This document shows, in pieces, positions 10,988-23,252 of a stretch of DNA of 64,000 bases. The stretch spans positions 2,046,001 through 2,110,000 of the forward strand of contig JAUTDP010000012.1 in the NCBI GenBank assembly GCA_033439795.1. The letters are read 5' to 3'. Within the stretch, counting starts at the first letter, position 1; the number at the start of each line of letters is the position of its first letter. The stretch is from Sordaria brevicollis (lineage: Eukaryota; Ascomycota; Sordariomycetes; Sordariales; Sordariaceae). The translations under genes were made by a program, and so were the position numbers. Under the pieces are notes generated by a model. That model saw only the letters and a program-made list of their open reading frames with translations. It did no database searches and was not told the DNA's origin.

Positions 10988-12207
10988 ATGTCTACCTCAA
11001 CTCCAGTTTTCTCCTTCGGCCAGGTCCAAGCCCAAGACCCCTCGCCTTTCACCAACAACCATAACCAGAACAATAGCAACTCAACATCAACCTCAAGCTT
11101 CCCCTCATTCACCTCCTTCTCCTCGCCCTACCAACCACAATACCGACCAAAAATCAGTTCCCCCCTCTCCTCCTCGCCCATCCGACCATTCGACTCGACA
11201 ACAATGTCTCGATCATCACCACCAGGGTCTCCAACCTCGAAACCACGAGGACTCTTCGGGCAGGCGCAAGCGCAGTCATCACCTATCTTTGGGTCATTCC
11301 TCCAAGCACAGCAACCACAGCTACAAGCTTCAGCACAAAACGGACAAACAGAGGGACAACCAGATGCGCAAGGAGGAAACAAATTCCTAAAATTCAACTC
11401 CCGCCCTTCACGCCCTATGAACCACCCCTCTTTCTCATCCAACAAAAAAGACGATCGACGGCGTTTGTTCCTGCAGAATGTGCGCCAACGAGCAGATGAT
11501 AAAGCGTGGGAGAGGAGGGGTGGGGAGAATGAGGTATGTTTCTTTCTGTCTTTCTGTCTTTCTGTCTTTCTTTTCCTTCCATTCTCTCTCCCCTTTCATA
11601 TCCCATTTAACCCATTTCATCCCATTCAGTTTCAGTTATGCTAACAGTAGTGTGACGCAAACAGCTCCTAAAACTAGAATGGCACCGCTTCAACCACGAA
11701 CTCCGCTTAGCAAAGGAAGCTTCCGCCCCTCCCGACCCGTTTTCCCAATCGCATCAAAACGATGAGGCTCTACAGCGCGAAATCGAAGAACTCGCCCAGC
11801 TACGAGCAAAGTTCAACCACCAGCAACAATTTCTTGAGGGGTTGTTGGAGGATTCACCCGACCAAAACCAAATGGATGATGCGTATATGGCGGACATGAT
11901 TGCACGGGAAGAGGAGGCGGAGCTGGAAGCGTTGTTGGCTTTGAATCAGCAGGCTCAGGAGGATTTGAGGCAACAGGGGCAGTTGGGGCAAGGGCAAGGA
12001 CTGCAACACCAGGGTCAAGGGCAGCAAAGGCAACAAGGTGGAGGAGATTTGATGGACGACGGGGATGATGATGAGTATGATGAGCTGTTTATGGAGGTTT
12101 TGGCGCAGCAGCAGCAAGGGCAGCAACAGCTGAATGGTGGTGCTGGTGCTGATCAAGGGATACAGCAACATCAGCAAAGCCTGGATGATGTGGAGATGGG
12201 AGGTTGA
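10988..12207 (+). CDS. low-complexity Gln-rich protein with FG motifs
   Basis: The gene has two exons: 10,988-11,533 and 11,665-12,207, about 362 residues. The intron has a GTATGT donor and an ACAG acceptor and contains a TTTCTGTC microsatellite at about 11,541-11,573. The N-terminal 130 residues are Ser/Pro/Gln-rich with three spaced FG motifs (VFSFGQ, GLFGQ, IFGSF), as in nucleoporin-like disordered segments. The centre, spanning the splice junction, is charged and helical (RRLFLQNVRQRADDKAWERR, then LEWHRFNHEL). The C-terminus has an acidic helix (AREEEAELEALLAL), long Gln/Gly runs, and an acidic motif DDDEYDELFMEVL. I do not recognise the family. ATG at 10,988 is chosen because the earlier open sequence starts only at a GTG. 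Confidence 0.75.
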
Positions 12208-12589
12208 TTGAATACCGTTGGGACGGTTTGAGTCTTTGCGGTTGGTACATATCGTATACGGCATCTTGACTTATGACTTGCATTTGCATAGAACAAAGGA
12301 GTTTCGGAAACACACTCAGAATCAATGGTTGAGTTTAGAGACTCAGGGGATTTGATAAGGAGTCATATTCGGACAGGACAGGGGGTATATACTACAGATA
12401 TTTCGGTCGGTATGCTTTAGACCATCGAAAATCACCTAATGGTTAGCTGAAGGTACTCTATATGATCATGCTCCTCTCAAGAGCTATACAATTTTAAGCG
12501 CATCTCAATACATGGCCCGCGCTGCTTTCGTTGGCATCCAACTTTTCCATGGTATCATACTTCGGTTGTTGTTTTGGTATCAAAGATCA
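12208..12589. other. convergent 3' region
   Basis: This lies between the 3' ends of the Gln-rich gene and PEX19. It is AT-leaning untranslated sequence; I see nothing else. Confidence 0.6.
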
Positions 12590-13698
12590 TTACTGAGGGG
12601 TGCATTGATCGTCGGGGAGGTCGAGATTCTGCGCAGAGGGCATGTCTCCGACCAAGTCGTTGGGAGGCTGGCCAGCATCTTGCATCTATACACACGAAGG
12701 TGTCAGCTGGGATTGCATGAGAATACGGTGACTGGGGGCAACATACCTTCTGCATCCTGTCCACGATGTACTCGTGGTGCTCCTTGCTAGTGTCCGCGTA
12801 ATTGGGCTCCTCGAACTTGGCCACAATCTCAGCCACCAGCTTCTGCTGCAACTCATACCTCTCCAAATCCTCCTTGGACGTCGTCGCCCGGTTCTTCTCC
12901 AGCCAGCCAGGGAACTTCTCGTGCAGTTCCTTCATGGGTTCGTACAAGATATCCTTGTGAGTGAGCTGCTCCATCATGCCCATCAGCATCTTGCTGAACT
13001 CTTCTTCGCTGCCCTCGCCGTCGAGACCACCGGCCTGCATCTGCTTGAGGAGCTCCGCGAGGAAATCGTCAGAGCCCTCAGCAGCGGCAGCTGCCGTGGC
13101 CTGCTCGCCAGATGTCTGCATGCGCTCCATGGTCCGTCGGATGGTCTCTTGGAAAGAAGCTTCCGCATTCTTGGCCGATGGCGAGGCCGAGGTTGAGGCT
13201 CTGCGGGAAGAAGAGGGAGGGGTCTTTGTCGATGTCTCGGCCTTCGGGGTGGGAATACCAGGTGTCTCGGCACCCGAGGCGGCGGCAGCAGCTCCTAGCT
13301 CCTTGAAAATGCTTTCGAACTGGGCTTGAAGCTCAGGCTGGTAAAGAGTTAGCAAGAGTCGCAAAATTGGGGTGGCAATGGTTTGCGCATACCGCATTCT
13401 CAATGTCGCCGAGGAGATCAGCCATGCCGGCCTGCAGCTGTTTTGCGAACTCCTCTTCAGACAGGACATCATCTTCTCCCTTGTCATCACCCGCGCCGGC
13501 AGCTCCTGGCCCTGCTGGCACCGAGGGCTTCTTAGCCTGAAGGTCTACTGCCGCGAACTCATCGAGCATATCATCGAGATCATCCAAGTCATCCTCATCC
13601 GGATCAGGTACGTCATCGTCGAACTCGTCCACCACAGCGGCCTTCTTGGGCACGTCCTCCTTTGCGCCGGCGATATCGGCGGGGGCCTTCGAAGCCAT
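12590..13698 (-). CDS. pex19: peroxisomal membrane protein chaperone PEX19
   Basis: The gene has three exons on the minus strand (13,698-13,393; 13,337-12,747; 12,685-12,590), encoding 330 residues, within the usual range. PEX19 is the cytosolic, partly peroxisome-bound receptor and chaperone that binds newly made peroxisomal membrane proteins and docks on PEX3. Visible: an acidic N-terminal region (VDEFDDDVPDPDEDDLDD, then LDDMLDEF) corresponding to the PEX3-binding part; a central helix with SFQETIRRTMERM; the cargo-binding C-terminal domain with MMEQLTHKDILYEPMKEL; and a PPNDLVGDMPSAQ stretch. The protein ends in CTPQ, a CaaX box for farnesylation, present only when the last intron is spliced as given. 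Introns are 55 and 61 nt. It is head-to-head with UBC9 across a 1.27 kb gap. Confidence 0.96.
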
Positions 13699-14964
13699 TG
13701 TGGGATATGGTTATGTAAGGATGTTGTGTAAGTCGCAAAGTCGTCGATCGGTCGTGGATGCGCCTCGTTTTGCGAACGAACCAGCTTCTGGGGCAAGAAG
13801 TAACCCCACGTCGAAATAGAAGATGTGAAGGCGCGAAGGTGCCTGTTCTTGGGGAAATGACCAAGCTAATGCAAGGCAAAGTGATAGATCAGGAGGTTAT
13901 ACAAAAGCCTCTCGTGGGGTACAATAATCCAAAAATGAGGCCCAAAATTGCCGACGATACTCTCCAGAAAGAAGTGATGAGTGGGAGGAAAAGAAGGAAA
14001 AGAGAACAGTCAGCTGGAGATTGACAGCCGAGAGGGTTCAGATGAAGGGGGGGGTTTCTCTCCATGCATGTGTCAATTCGGCTCACTCCTTATGGCGCTT
14101 TCCCGCATCCTGAACTTTACCCCACCATAGCCCACCAGGGGTGCACTGAGTGCCGAGGGACACCATTCACTCCAGCTCCAAACAATTCCTTTCTTGATGT
14201 GAGCTTGTTGAACGACATCAAGTAACATCCCGCTTTCATCCCATGTTCTAATGCTGTGCGACTATCGTCGATCTCATTTTGAACTTCATTGCATTCACTC
14301 AGCGCATTCACTGTTCATCAGATATTGGGCAAGCTTGATGGTGGCACAAGGAGAGCTCCTGCCCTTCATCCACTCTCTGCCTTCCTGATTTGGGGCGACA
14401 ATGACGCCGGCAGGCAACAACGAACCACTGCAAATCATCGATCGAACGCGTCGCCATTCGATCAACTCTCTGCCACTGGACAAACTTTCCAGCCTTACCG
14501 TCGAGAATAGAAATCTTCGAACTTGAACATCTCAAATACACTCGTTCCCAATACCTTCCATCTCATTACGCATCGTTTCTTGCGTCTGTGTCCATTTCGC
14601 ATTTTCTTGGCACCATCACAGTAACTCCAGCAGTCTCACTTCGACTCTAAATCTTGCGGGGTACTCCACGACTCTTTTCGCGTGGTCCATTGGGTCTCTC
14701 ACCTGCAGACGACTCGACCTTCCACACTCCACCCTTCTGAGTGATCCGCGCCCTACCACCCCGGTGACCAACCCGAACACTCAGCTCAGCCGCGTCCCCA
14801 CGTTTCCCGGCGCCGTCATCGCATTACCAAGAACTCGGTCGTGGGAGTTCAACCGTTTGTCGCATTCACTTTGTCCAAGGGATCTGAGTGATCCCGCCCG
14901 CGTTGATCAGCTACCGCTCAAGTTCTCGACCCTCAACCCGTCAACACTAACCCCATCCATCACG
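13699..14964. promoter_or_regulatory. divergent promoter region pex19 / ubc9
   Basis: This gene-free 1.27 kb separates two head-to-head genes. Pyrimidine-rich leader sequence runs from about 14,500 to 14,960 ahead of ubc9. No other element is recognised. Confidence 0.5.
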
Positions 14965-15581
14965 ATGGCGCTGTGCCAGAATCGTCTGCAAGAGGAAAGG
15001 TTCGTCGCAAACCGCCGCGCATTGGGTTGACTACTTTCGCCAAACTGACATTTCCTGTCTTCTCATCTAGGAAGCAGTGGCGCAAGGACCACCCCTTTGG
15101 CTTCTATGCCCGCCCCCAGAAGAACCAGCAGGGTGTTCTTGACTTGAAGATTTGGGAATGCGGTATTCCCGGCAAGGAGAAGACGATCTGGGAGGGCGGC
15201 CTGTTCAAGCTGGTCGTTACTTTCCCTGACGAATATCCCACGAAGCCTCCCAAGTGTACGCCGAAACCCAATCCCCATACATCCTCTTTCCCACCATCAC
15301 ATAGCTAACATGGTGGCGTCTGCGCAGGCAAATTTGTGCCCCCTCTCTTCCACCCCAACGTCTACCCATCTGGCACGGTTTGCCTCTCGATTCTCAACGA
15401 GGAGGAGGCGTGGAAGCCCGCTATCACGATGAAGCAAATCCTTCTCGGCATTCAGGACTTGCTCAACGATCCCAACCCCGAGTCCCCAGCCCAGGCTGAG
15501 GCATACAATCTCTTCAAGAAGGACCGTGTTGAATACGAACGTCGGATCAAGCGCGTCGTCCGCGAGAACGCCGCCCCATAG
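14965..15581 (+). CDS. ubc9: SUMO-conjugating enzyme UBC9
   Basis: The gene has three exons (14,965-14,999; 15,071-15,255; 15,328-15,581), encoding 157 residues, exactly the family length. UBC9 is the only E2 for SUMO: it takes SUMO from the AOS1/UBA2 E1 as a thioester and transfers it to substrate lysines, mainly in the nucleus. Visible: the N-terminal helix and the [13 protein letters not shown] segment characteristic of UBC9 rather than ubiquitin E2s; [14 protein letters not shown]; the HPN motif (FHPNVYPSG); the catalytic Cys in GTVCLSIL; and the [16 protein letters not shown] helix with the [19 protein letters not shown] segment. Codons are split at both junctions (AG|G and T|GC), which fixes the splice sites. 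The long pyrimidine-rich leader suggests an extended 5' UTR. Confidence 0.97.
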
Positions 15582-17769
15582 TCTGGAGCCAACGTTTCTG
15601 CGAAGGCGTATAGATGAGAAGAGAGAACTGTTTTGTTTTGCTGGCCTGGAATACGGAGTTTAGGGATACCAATTCATTGTTTGCGAAGGCATTAGGAGGG
15701 AGTTCATTCGATGGTAGCGATTCTGCACATGATTATATCTTCGACCAGCTCTATATGCCCAAGTTCGAGGAACTACGGTTTTATCAGGAATATCACCAAC
15801 GCTGCGTCGGTCCAACCAGTCCGTTCCGCCAATCCTCGTGTTCGATGAGCTAGTTGCAGTTCGGGTTCTAGATCCCCTTCTGGTAGAATCGCGGTCAGGC
15901 CTAGGTTTAGAGGGAGGCGGGCATGTGGGATGAACCCTCAATGAGTCATCTCATATCGCGGAGAATTTGGTTCAAGTTGGGAAGCGGTATGCGTTTCGAA
16001 GATTAGCACCGGAAATATTTCTAGGGGAAGTTCGTCAGGTCCGAAAACTTAGTCACCCAGTTAGTCACCCAGTCATAAAATAGCCCTATCTCTGTTTTCG
16101 GAAGGAGGTCTTTTTAACTTCACACGGCAAGGTTGCAACCCACGCTCCGCTTGCCGATAAAACCTGGGGTACCCGTCACGGCCCCCCACTTAAAGAGATC
16201 TGTAAAGTTTAACTTTATGCCAGACCCTCCCTTCCAGTTGACACGGTGACGTTGAGTGAGATCTGAAAAGGGTCTGGAAAAGAACATGTCAGCCCACACA
16301 GCTTGGGGCATGCTGCGCCGGCAGATTGTCTTGAGATAGAGGTATGCCTCTATTATTTCCACTCCACAGTGTGTGTGCCAGCGAGTCAACCATGTGAGCT
16401 GGCTGGCTGGTGACGGCCCTTCTCCAGACGGTGAATTCGGTGTTGGAGGCGCCGCGCGCGCGCAAGGCTTTCCGCGGTTTCTTCTTATCAGTCCGGTTTA
16501 GGTAATCCCTGGCAATGCGGACGCGGGCCCGCGGGACTGAGACCGACATGTGGGGTTTCATTGACCGTTCTTTTTTTCCAACAAGACAATCTCAGGAACC
16601 GGGCAGGCATGGTCCCGACATCGGAACTCCCGTCTTGTCCGTCACTCGAACGAACAATGGGCATGGGCTGTCAGGGCTGTGACGGCTTTTTTGGGGGCGA
16701 GGGACCGCAGGAACCGCAGCTCGCCGCCGCAGACAAGACAGGAGCCGCGGGATGGCGGGAAAAGGGTCTGGAGACTGGAGCCTTTTTTTTGTTCGCCTTC
16801 TCACAAATATGGATTTCTCATCTGTCACTCTCTCTGTCAGCGACTTGACTTCTTGGCCGCTTTGCTGGAGAACAACTGGATCATAAAAGCGGGAAGCCAA
16901 GCCAGCCAATGGACACTCCGAATTGACAACGGACGCGGAATACCCTGGATAAAAATAAGTAGCAAGCTAGTGTTTGGGCAGCTTGGCCACGCTGTTAATC
17001 ATATGCTTCCGTGGAGTCATGGAACAACGGATCTTCTGGCTGGGAAGGGAAAAAGAAGCCACACTTTTTTTTTTGGTGATGTGATGGGCGAGGCCACAGT
17101 TCGCCCACAGCACCAAGGACGAGGCCACCGGAACGGAGTTGTATGGAATGGAGTTCCTCCTGTGACTGGATCTAGTGTTTTGACTGGGTCTGGGGGGCGA
17201 TGTGTGTGCGGAATCCATCGTCTATCTAGCTGTATCAAGAACTTCTGGAGGAGGCGGACCCGATCTTCTGGGGTCCCGTCGCCGCGTCGGCTCACCCATA
17301 GTCCATACAAATTATTTTTCGGCCGGGGGGGTACGTGGGTGCCGCCGCTGCGTATGACTCTTTTTTGGCTCTGCTTTTCTTAAACGGCCAGCCCCTTGAC
17401 TCCCGTCCTTGAGAGTCCACACTACCTACACCCTCTATCTACATACTCCTCTTGTACCTGGACTTCCCGTTCCTCTTTTTCCCTCTCTTTTTCCCTCTCT
17501 TCTCTTTTTTCCCTCCTCATCCCTCACTTTCATCCCACTCGACCTCTACCTGCAGGCAACTTCGTCTTGCTTGCATACCCACACAGCTTTCTGTGTCTAT
17601 CCCGCGTCGTTCTTTTGCGCATCCCGCAGTCTAAAGACGACCGATAACCCGAGTTTATAAAGGCGACCTTCTCTTCGCCAACTCGGTTACTATTTTACTC
17701 GGCCTTTGAGCGCCCTACCACCTTTTTTCTTCCAGAGATACCAGGAGTTACTCCGAACACACAGTCAAG
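15582..17769. promoter_or_regulatory. asparagine synthetase upstream region with TGACTC elements
   Basis: This is 2.2 kb without a supportable gene. Two TGACTC motifs, at 17,355-17,360 (in an ATGACTC context) and 17,397-17,402, match the core of the CPC1/GCN4 amino-acid-control site and lie 415 and 370 nt ahead of the asparagine synthetase ATG. Gcn4-type control of this gene is established in other fungi; its use here is inferred. A CT-rich tract spans about 17,465-17,560, typical of core promoters and leaders. Elsewhere there are homopolymer T runs (17,067-17,075) but no coding signal. Confidence 0.45.
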
Positions 17770-20297
17770 ATGTGCGGAATCTTCGCTTGCCACAAGTAAG
17801 TTTGCGACAACTCCCAAAAAGTCTCTTTGTGGTGTTTTGCTCCTCTGGGCTCTTCACTTTGTCCTGTCATCGTCGTTGGCTATGTGCGGTTTCGCAACAT
17901 AGAACTTTTTGGGGAAGGGAGAGCGGAATCGGAACGCGGAGGGGCAACAAGCGCATTTCCGATAACAATCTGCGACCCCAAAAATGCCCCGCCAAGGATT
18001 CGCGCGCAACCCCTCGCTCCATCCGACGGGTTGACTCGAACGAGCCGCCTGCACAAAGAGAACGACGATGATAGCGACAGACCATAAAAAATCTATGTTC
18101 TTGGGATTGTCATCACTAACATATTGTCCTCAACAGCCACCCAGATGTCGCCAAGTTCAAGCCCACGGCTTTGAAGCTTTCCAAGGCGTAAGCGCTCTTT
18201 TCCCCCCCAACTCCAACAATTCCCGTCATCCGATCGGCGGGCATCGGCATAAAAAAAACAGAACATGACATGGGAGGAATTGACTCGATCTAACATTACT
18301 TATCTTATCTTTACAGCATCCGTCACCGTGGTCCTGATTGGAGTGAGTCCTTATCCTGCCCCTGAGTCATTACCTATCACAAGATAAACAAATCCCGATG
18401 CGATAATGCACGATTTGTGCAATGACGGAACACGACATATCAAGTTTTTGGAGCAATTTGGCTAACCATTGGTTTTCTTTTTGAACAGGCGGCAGCGTCA
18501 CTTGCCACAACACCAGTATGAATACTCCCAAACCCGAGTCCGAGAACCCAATTGGGGTCGAAAAGAAAAAACATATGGGACGAAAATCACTGACAAAATA
18601 CGCTGCAAACAGTTCTCTGCCATGAGCGTCTTTCTATCGTCGGTGTTGAGTCCGGTGCTCAGCCCCTCACCAACGCCGATGACAGCATTGCCGTTGCTGC
18701 CAACGGTGAGATCTACAACCACCGTCTCATCCGCAAGCACTTGAAGAACCCCTACCACTTCAAGACCACCTCAGATTGCGAGGTCATCATTCCTTTGGTG
18801 AGTTTGGACGATTTGTTCAAGATCGGATGAAAACAGGACAAAAATACTTACAGTGCGATTTTCCAGTACCTCGAGCACGGCATTGATGCCCCCAAGCACC
18901 TCGATGGCATGTTCTCTTTCGTTCTCTACGACAAGAAGCAGGACCGCACGATCGCCGCCCGCGACCCCATCGGTATCACCACCCTCTACAAGGGCTACAA
19001 CTCCCAGGAGCCCGGCGCCGTCTACTTCGCCTCCGAGCTCAAGTCCCTCCACCCCGTTTGCGACAAGATCGAGGCTTTCCCTCCCGGCCACGTTTTCGAC
19101 AGCTTGACCGGCGAGACCACCCGCTACTTCGAGCCCTCGTGGTGGGATGAGAAGAAGTGCCCCCAGACCCCTCTCGACCTCAAGGTTCTCCGTGAGACTC
19201 TTGAGAAGTCCGTCAGGAAACGTCTGATGGCCGAGGTTCCCTACGGTGTCCTTCTTTCCGGTGGTCTCGATTCCTCTTTGGTTGCTGCTATTGCCCAGAG
19301 GGAGTCTCTCCGCCTCAGGAAGCTCGCTGAGGAGCAGGCCGCCAACAGCCAGGATGTCGACCCCGAAGCTCAGGACAAGGGTGAGGGTCTTGTCGGTATC
19401 GATGATGACAACAAGCTCTCGACCGTCACTTTCCTTCCCCAGCTCAACTCCTTCTCCATCGGCCTTCCCGGCTCTCCCGACAACAAGGCCGCCCTCGAGG
19501 TCGCCAAGTTCCTCGGCACCAAGCACCACGTCATGACCTTCACTATTGAGGACGGTCTTAACGCGCTTTCCGATGTCATCTACCACCTCGAGACCTACGA
19601 TGTCACCACCATCCGTGCCTCTACCCCCATGTACCTCCTTTCTCGCAAGATCAAGGCCATGGGTATCAAGATGGTTCTCTCTGGTGAGGGCTCCGACGAG
19701 ATCTTTGGTGGTTACCTCTACTTCCACGGCGCTCCCAACAAGGAGGAGTTCCACGAGGAGTGCGTCCGTCGCGTCAAGAACCTCCACTTGGCCGACTGCC
19801 TGCGCGCCAACAAGTCTACCTCCGCCTGGGGTCTCGAGGCCCGCGTGCCCTTCCTCGACAAGGAGTTCCTCGAGGTCGCCATGAACATCGACCCCCAGGA
19901 GAAGATGATCAGCAAGGAGAGGCTCGAGAAGTACATTCTCCGCAAGGCCTTCGACACCAAGGACCAGCCCGAGGGCGCCTACCTGCCCGACAACATCCTC
20001 TGGCGCCAGAAGGAGCAGTTCTCCGACGGCGTCGGCTACGGATGGATCGACGCGCTCAAGGACCAGGCCGAGCTCCAGGTTACCGACGAGATGATGAAGA
20101 ACCCCAAGCCCGAGTGGGGCGACGACATCCCCGACACCAAGGAGGCCTACTGGTACCGCTGCATGTTCGACGAGCACTTCCCCCCTTCGTGCGCGTCGAC
20201 CGTCATGAGGTGGACTCCCAAGTGGGTCAAGCAGACCGACCCCAGCGGCAGAGCCATCTCCATCCACCAGGCCAAGTATGACCACGTGGAGGAGTAA
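17770..20297 (+). CDS. asn-2: asparagine synthetase (glutamine-hydrolysing)
   Basis: The gene has six exons: 17,770-17,795; 18,137-18,187; 18,317-18,342; 18,489-18,515; 18,613-18,797; 18,867-20,297, encoding 581 residues. It makes asparagine from aspartate, glutamine and ATP in the cytosol. The first exons encode MCGIFAC: Cys2 is the N-terminal nucleophile of the class II glutaminase domain, followed by RHRGPDW and the NGEIYNH loop. The synthetase domain has the ATP pyrophosphatase loop LLSGGLDSS and [11 protein letters not shown]. The gene is intron-dense at its 5' end (five introns of 341, 129, 146, 97 and 69 nt within the first 1.1 kb, three flanking exons of 26-51 nt), then one long exon with very strong C-ending codon bias. 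That bias also leaves a 1.5 kb open antisense frame, which I do not regard as a gene. TGACTC sites upstream suggest cross-pathway control. The gene symbol follows the Neurospora name. Confidence 0.97.
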
Positions 20298-21438
20298 AAA
20301 GGAAGCTGTCCAACAAAAAGTAAAATAGAGATATAAAGAAGGGAAATATTATACCATTGTACCAAAAAACTTGGGTGTGTCGGGATGTCTTGTCTTTTGT
20401 CAGTTGCTTGCTTTCTCGGTTGTCTCGGGTTTATGTAGGGCGTTTTATATGGGGTCAGAAACTAAAAAGGGATCGCGTATACCTATAACTTTGGCAATTT
20501 ACCCCAGCATAGATATGAAAACAAAAAAAGTCATCAAACTATCTTCTTGTCCGTAACGAAGCGGGTGGTTTCTTCGTGAGCCATCATATGTCGATTGTCT
20601 CGGAGTTGGGCGGACTGACCTAAAGCCTGAGCAAGGGCGTCAATCCCAAGATCCAAAGGTGAAACAAGGTAAGACCTAACCAACGGATGGTAACCACGAT
20701 AATCCATTTGGATACTGAATGAAAGGAGGTGACGATTATGCGGTAGATGGAAGATGCTTGTATCCTGTACCGTGATCCTGTAGGTACTATATCGCAATCT
20801 GAAGCTTCGCCGGAGGAGATGAATGCACTTGTATCGCCATTAAGATGAAAGCACTTGCTACAGACTGATCATGATGCCTCCAGCTTGCATTGTGGTTTGT
20901 TTACCTTTGGACAAGTCGTGAAAGGGGGCCATGACGCACAAACGGGTTAGGGTTTATGGTGCGCATGAACGGGTTGGTTTCGTCGTCAACGGCGTGGGGT
21001 TGGCGACTGGTCGCTAGCGTTGCCGAGCTGCCAAAGGCACACGGGTGAGAAGGACCAATCACGATGCCGTGCTTGAAATTTCTCGGGACATTGGACCGGG
21101 TCTTTGGGGTCTCTTGTCTTCCCAACATTTCCATTTCCACTTTTTTTTGCTGGAGCCTCCCAGACCCGACGCCGACGTGACTTCCCAGGCTGGTGAGCCC
21201 GCCAGAACCCACCAGGGACAGTGCCCGAGAGAGAGCACCGCAGCCCCGTCAGTCGCAGCCGACCCGACCTTGCTCCCCCGCCTGGGCTGCCATTCAGTAC
21301 CGCCCGCGCGCAACATAACCGCAAGGGAAGCACTTTTCTCTCTTCTCCCGTCTCCCGCGTTTCTTGAACTCCGCAACCTTCACTTTCTCCATATCACCAA
21401 CACTATACCCGTGTCGCCCTCACACAACATCATTCACA
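20298..21438. promoter_or_regulatory. intergenic region ahead of porin gene
   Basis: No gene is seen. It contains GGGTTAGGGTTTA at about 20,944-20,956, a telobox-like motif, about 490 nt upstream of the porin ATG, and pyrimidine-rich sequence at about 21,330-21,430 just before the start. Confidence 0.45.
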
Positions 21439-23252
21439 ATGGCTGTTCCCGCTTTCTCTGACATCGCCAAGTCGGCCAACGACGTAAGCATTAAAAATGA
21501 CGCCCTCCCTGTTGCACCGCGCGCGCGCCCAAGCTATGACGGACGGGCGAACCTGTTCGGGTTGGATGCTATCGTGAGACGTGTTGTCTGTTTGGCTAGG
21601 AGGGGGGGAAAGCTGCCCAAGCTCCAAAGCTGTGAAGCGGCATTTCCCCATACCTCAACCTACAAACATCCCCTACCCTCGCGATAGTAAACGAGCAATC
21701 GTCAACACCAACATGTCCATGAAGCACCGTCGTCATCTTCGAACCCCGCCATGATCGATGATTGGGCACACTGCATCCCCATGCACGCACTATAACGTGT
21801 CGCTAACCATTGAACTTCTTTGCGCGCAATATAGCTCCTCAACAAGGACTTCTACCACCTCTCTGCCGGCACCATCGAGGTCAAGTCCAACACCCCCAAC
21901 AATGTCGCCTTCAAGGTTACTGGCAAGTCCAGCCACGACAAGGCCACCTCCGGTGCTGTACGTTAAGACTCCCTCCCCATCCCTTGGAGGCTCTCGGCGC
22001 AAATGCCCGCGATAACATCACGTTGCGGTTTGCGCCGAGCGCCCTCCCTTCTCTCCTGTCCTCAAGAGACGACGCTGACCTTTCTTGTCTTATAGCTCGA
22101 GGGCAAATTCACCGACAAGCCCAATGGTACTTATCACCCTTCTCTTACGTCTCCGTCTCAATGTTCCCTTTCTGGTGTCCCCAATGGTGGACCCGTTTCT
22201 TCCGGCGCACCTCTCCCTCCAGGCGTCCCTGGTGTTGAGCCACAGCCGAAGAAGGGGCTACCTCCCGGCTACTGCATCGTTCACAATCGCATCCACAAAA
22301 GCGGCAAGGCCAGGAAATGTCGTTCCGACGGAAGTTTTGCCGCCAACGACCATGTTCCTGCCCAAGTGAAATCGAAGCCGGCGAATCCACGAGGTGTCCG
22401 GCCGCCGATAGGGATCAACTTTGCTCTGGGCGGCATCATGGGACCTCGGATTCTTGGACGACCTCTTGGTTTCAGTGCTTTTTATAATCCGCTTTTCAAC
22501 CACACGACAATGCTAATGTACTGGCGAACCACAGGCTTGACCGTCACCCAGACCTGGAACACTGCCAACGCTCTTGAGACCAAGGTCGAGATGGCCGACA
22601 ACCTCGCCAAGGGTCTCAAGGCTGAGGGTATCTTCTCTTTCCTCCCCGCCACCAACGCCCGCGGCGCCAAGTTCAACCTCCACTTCAAGCAGAGCAACTT
22701 CCACGGCCGTGCTTTCTTCGACCTCCTCAAGGGCCCCACCGCCAACATTGACGCCATTGTTGGCCACGAGGGTTTCCTCGCTGGTGCCTCCGCCGGCTAC
22801 GACGTCCAGAAGGCCGCCATCACCGGCTACAGTGCCGCCGTTGGCTACCACGCCCCTACCTACAGCGCTGCCATCACCGCTACTGACAACCTGAGCGTCT
22901 TCTCCGCTTCTTACTACCACAAGGTCAACTCCCAGGTTGAGGCCGGCTCCAAGGCCACCTGGAACTCCAAGACCGGTACCGCCGTCGGCCTCGAGGTCGC
23001 CGCCAAGTACCGTCTTGACCCCGTCTCTTTCGTCAAGGTATGTTTTCGTGACTCTGGTCTTAAAACGTCGAGAATGCTAACCATGTGTCTTCCAACCTAC
23101 AGGGCAAGATCAACGACCGTGGTGTCGCTGCCGTTGCCTACAACGTTCTCCTCCGTGAGGGCGTCACCCTCGGTGTTGGTGCCTCTTTTGATACCCAGAA
23201 GCTTGACCAGGCCACCCACAAGGTCGGCACCAGCTTCACCTTCGAGTCTTAG
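21439..23252 (+). CDS. por: mitochondrial outer-membrane porin (VDAC)
   Basis: The gene has five exons: 21,439-21,483; 21,835-21,957; 22,096-22,126; 22,535-23,037; 23,103-23,252, giving 283 residues, the exact length of fungal porin. VDAC is the 19-stranded beta-barrel that passes metabolites across the outer mitochondrial membrane. Visible: the amphipathic N-terminal helix (MAVPAFSDIAKSANDLLNKD), a KFTDKPNGLTVTQTW strand pair, the porin signature region around GYSAAVGYHAP, and the C-terminal beta-signal ending in KVGTSFTFES. There is no cleavable presequence, as expected. Intron 3 is 408 nt and intron 1 is 351 nt, much longer than the others. Codon use is strongly biased, consistent with high expression. 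Compared with my memory of N. crassa porin there are several conservative substitutions. Confidence 0.97.

Noticed and set aside
11541..11573. TTTCTGTC repeat considered as a CRISPR-like or satellite array
   Set aside because: It is only a short intronic microsatellite; there are no spacers. No CRISPR array is present in the window, as expected for a fungus.
18771..20285. 504-residue open frame on the minus strand
   Set aside because: It lies exactly opposite the asparagine synthetase exon; strong C-ending codon bias removes antisense stops. The Val/Leu/Gly/Asp-rich composition is typical of such shadows and the sense frame is unmistakable.
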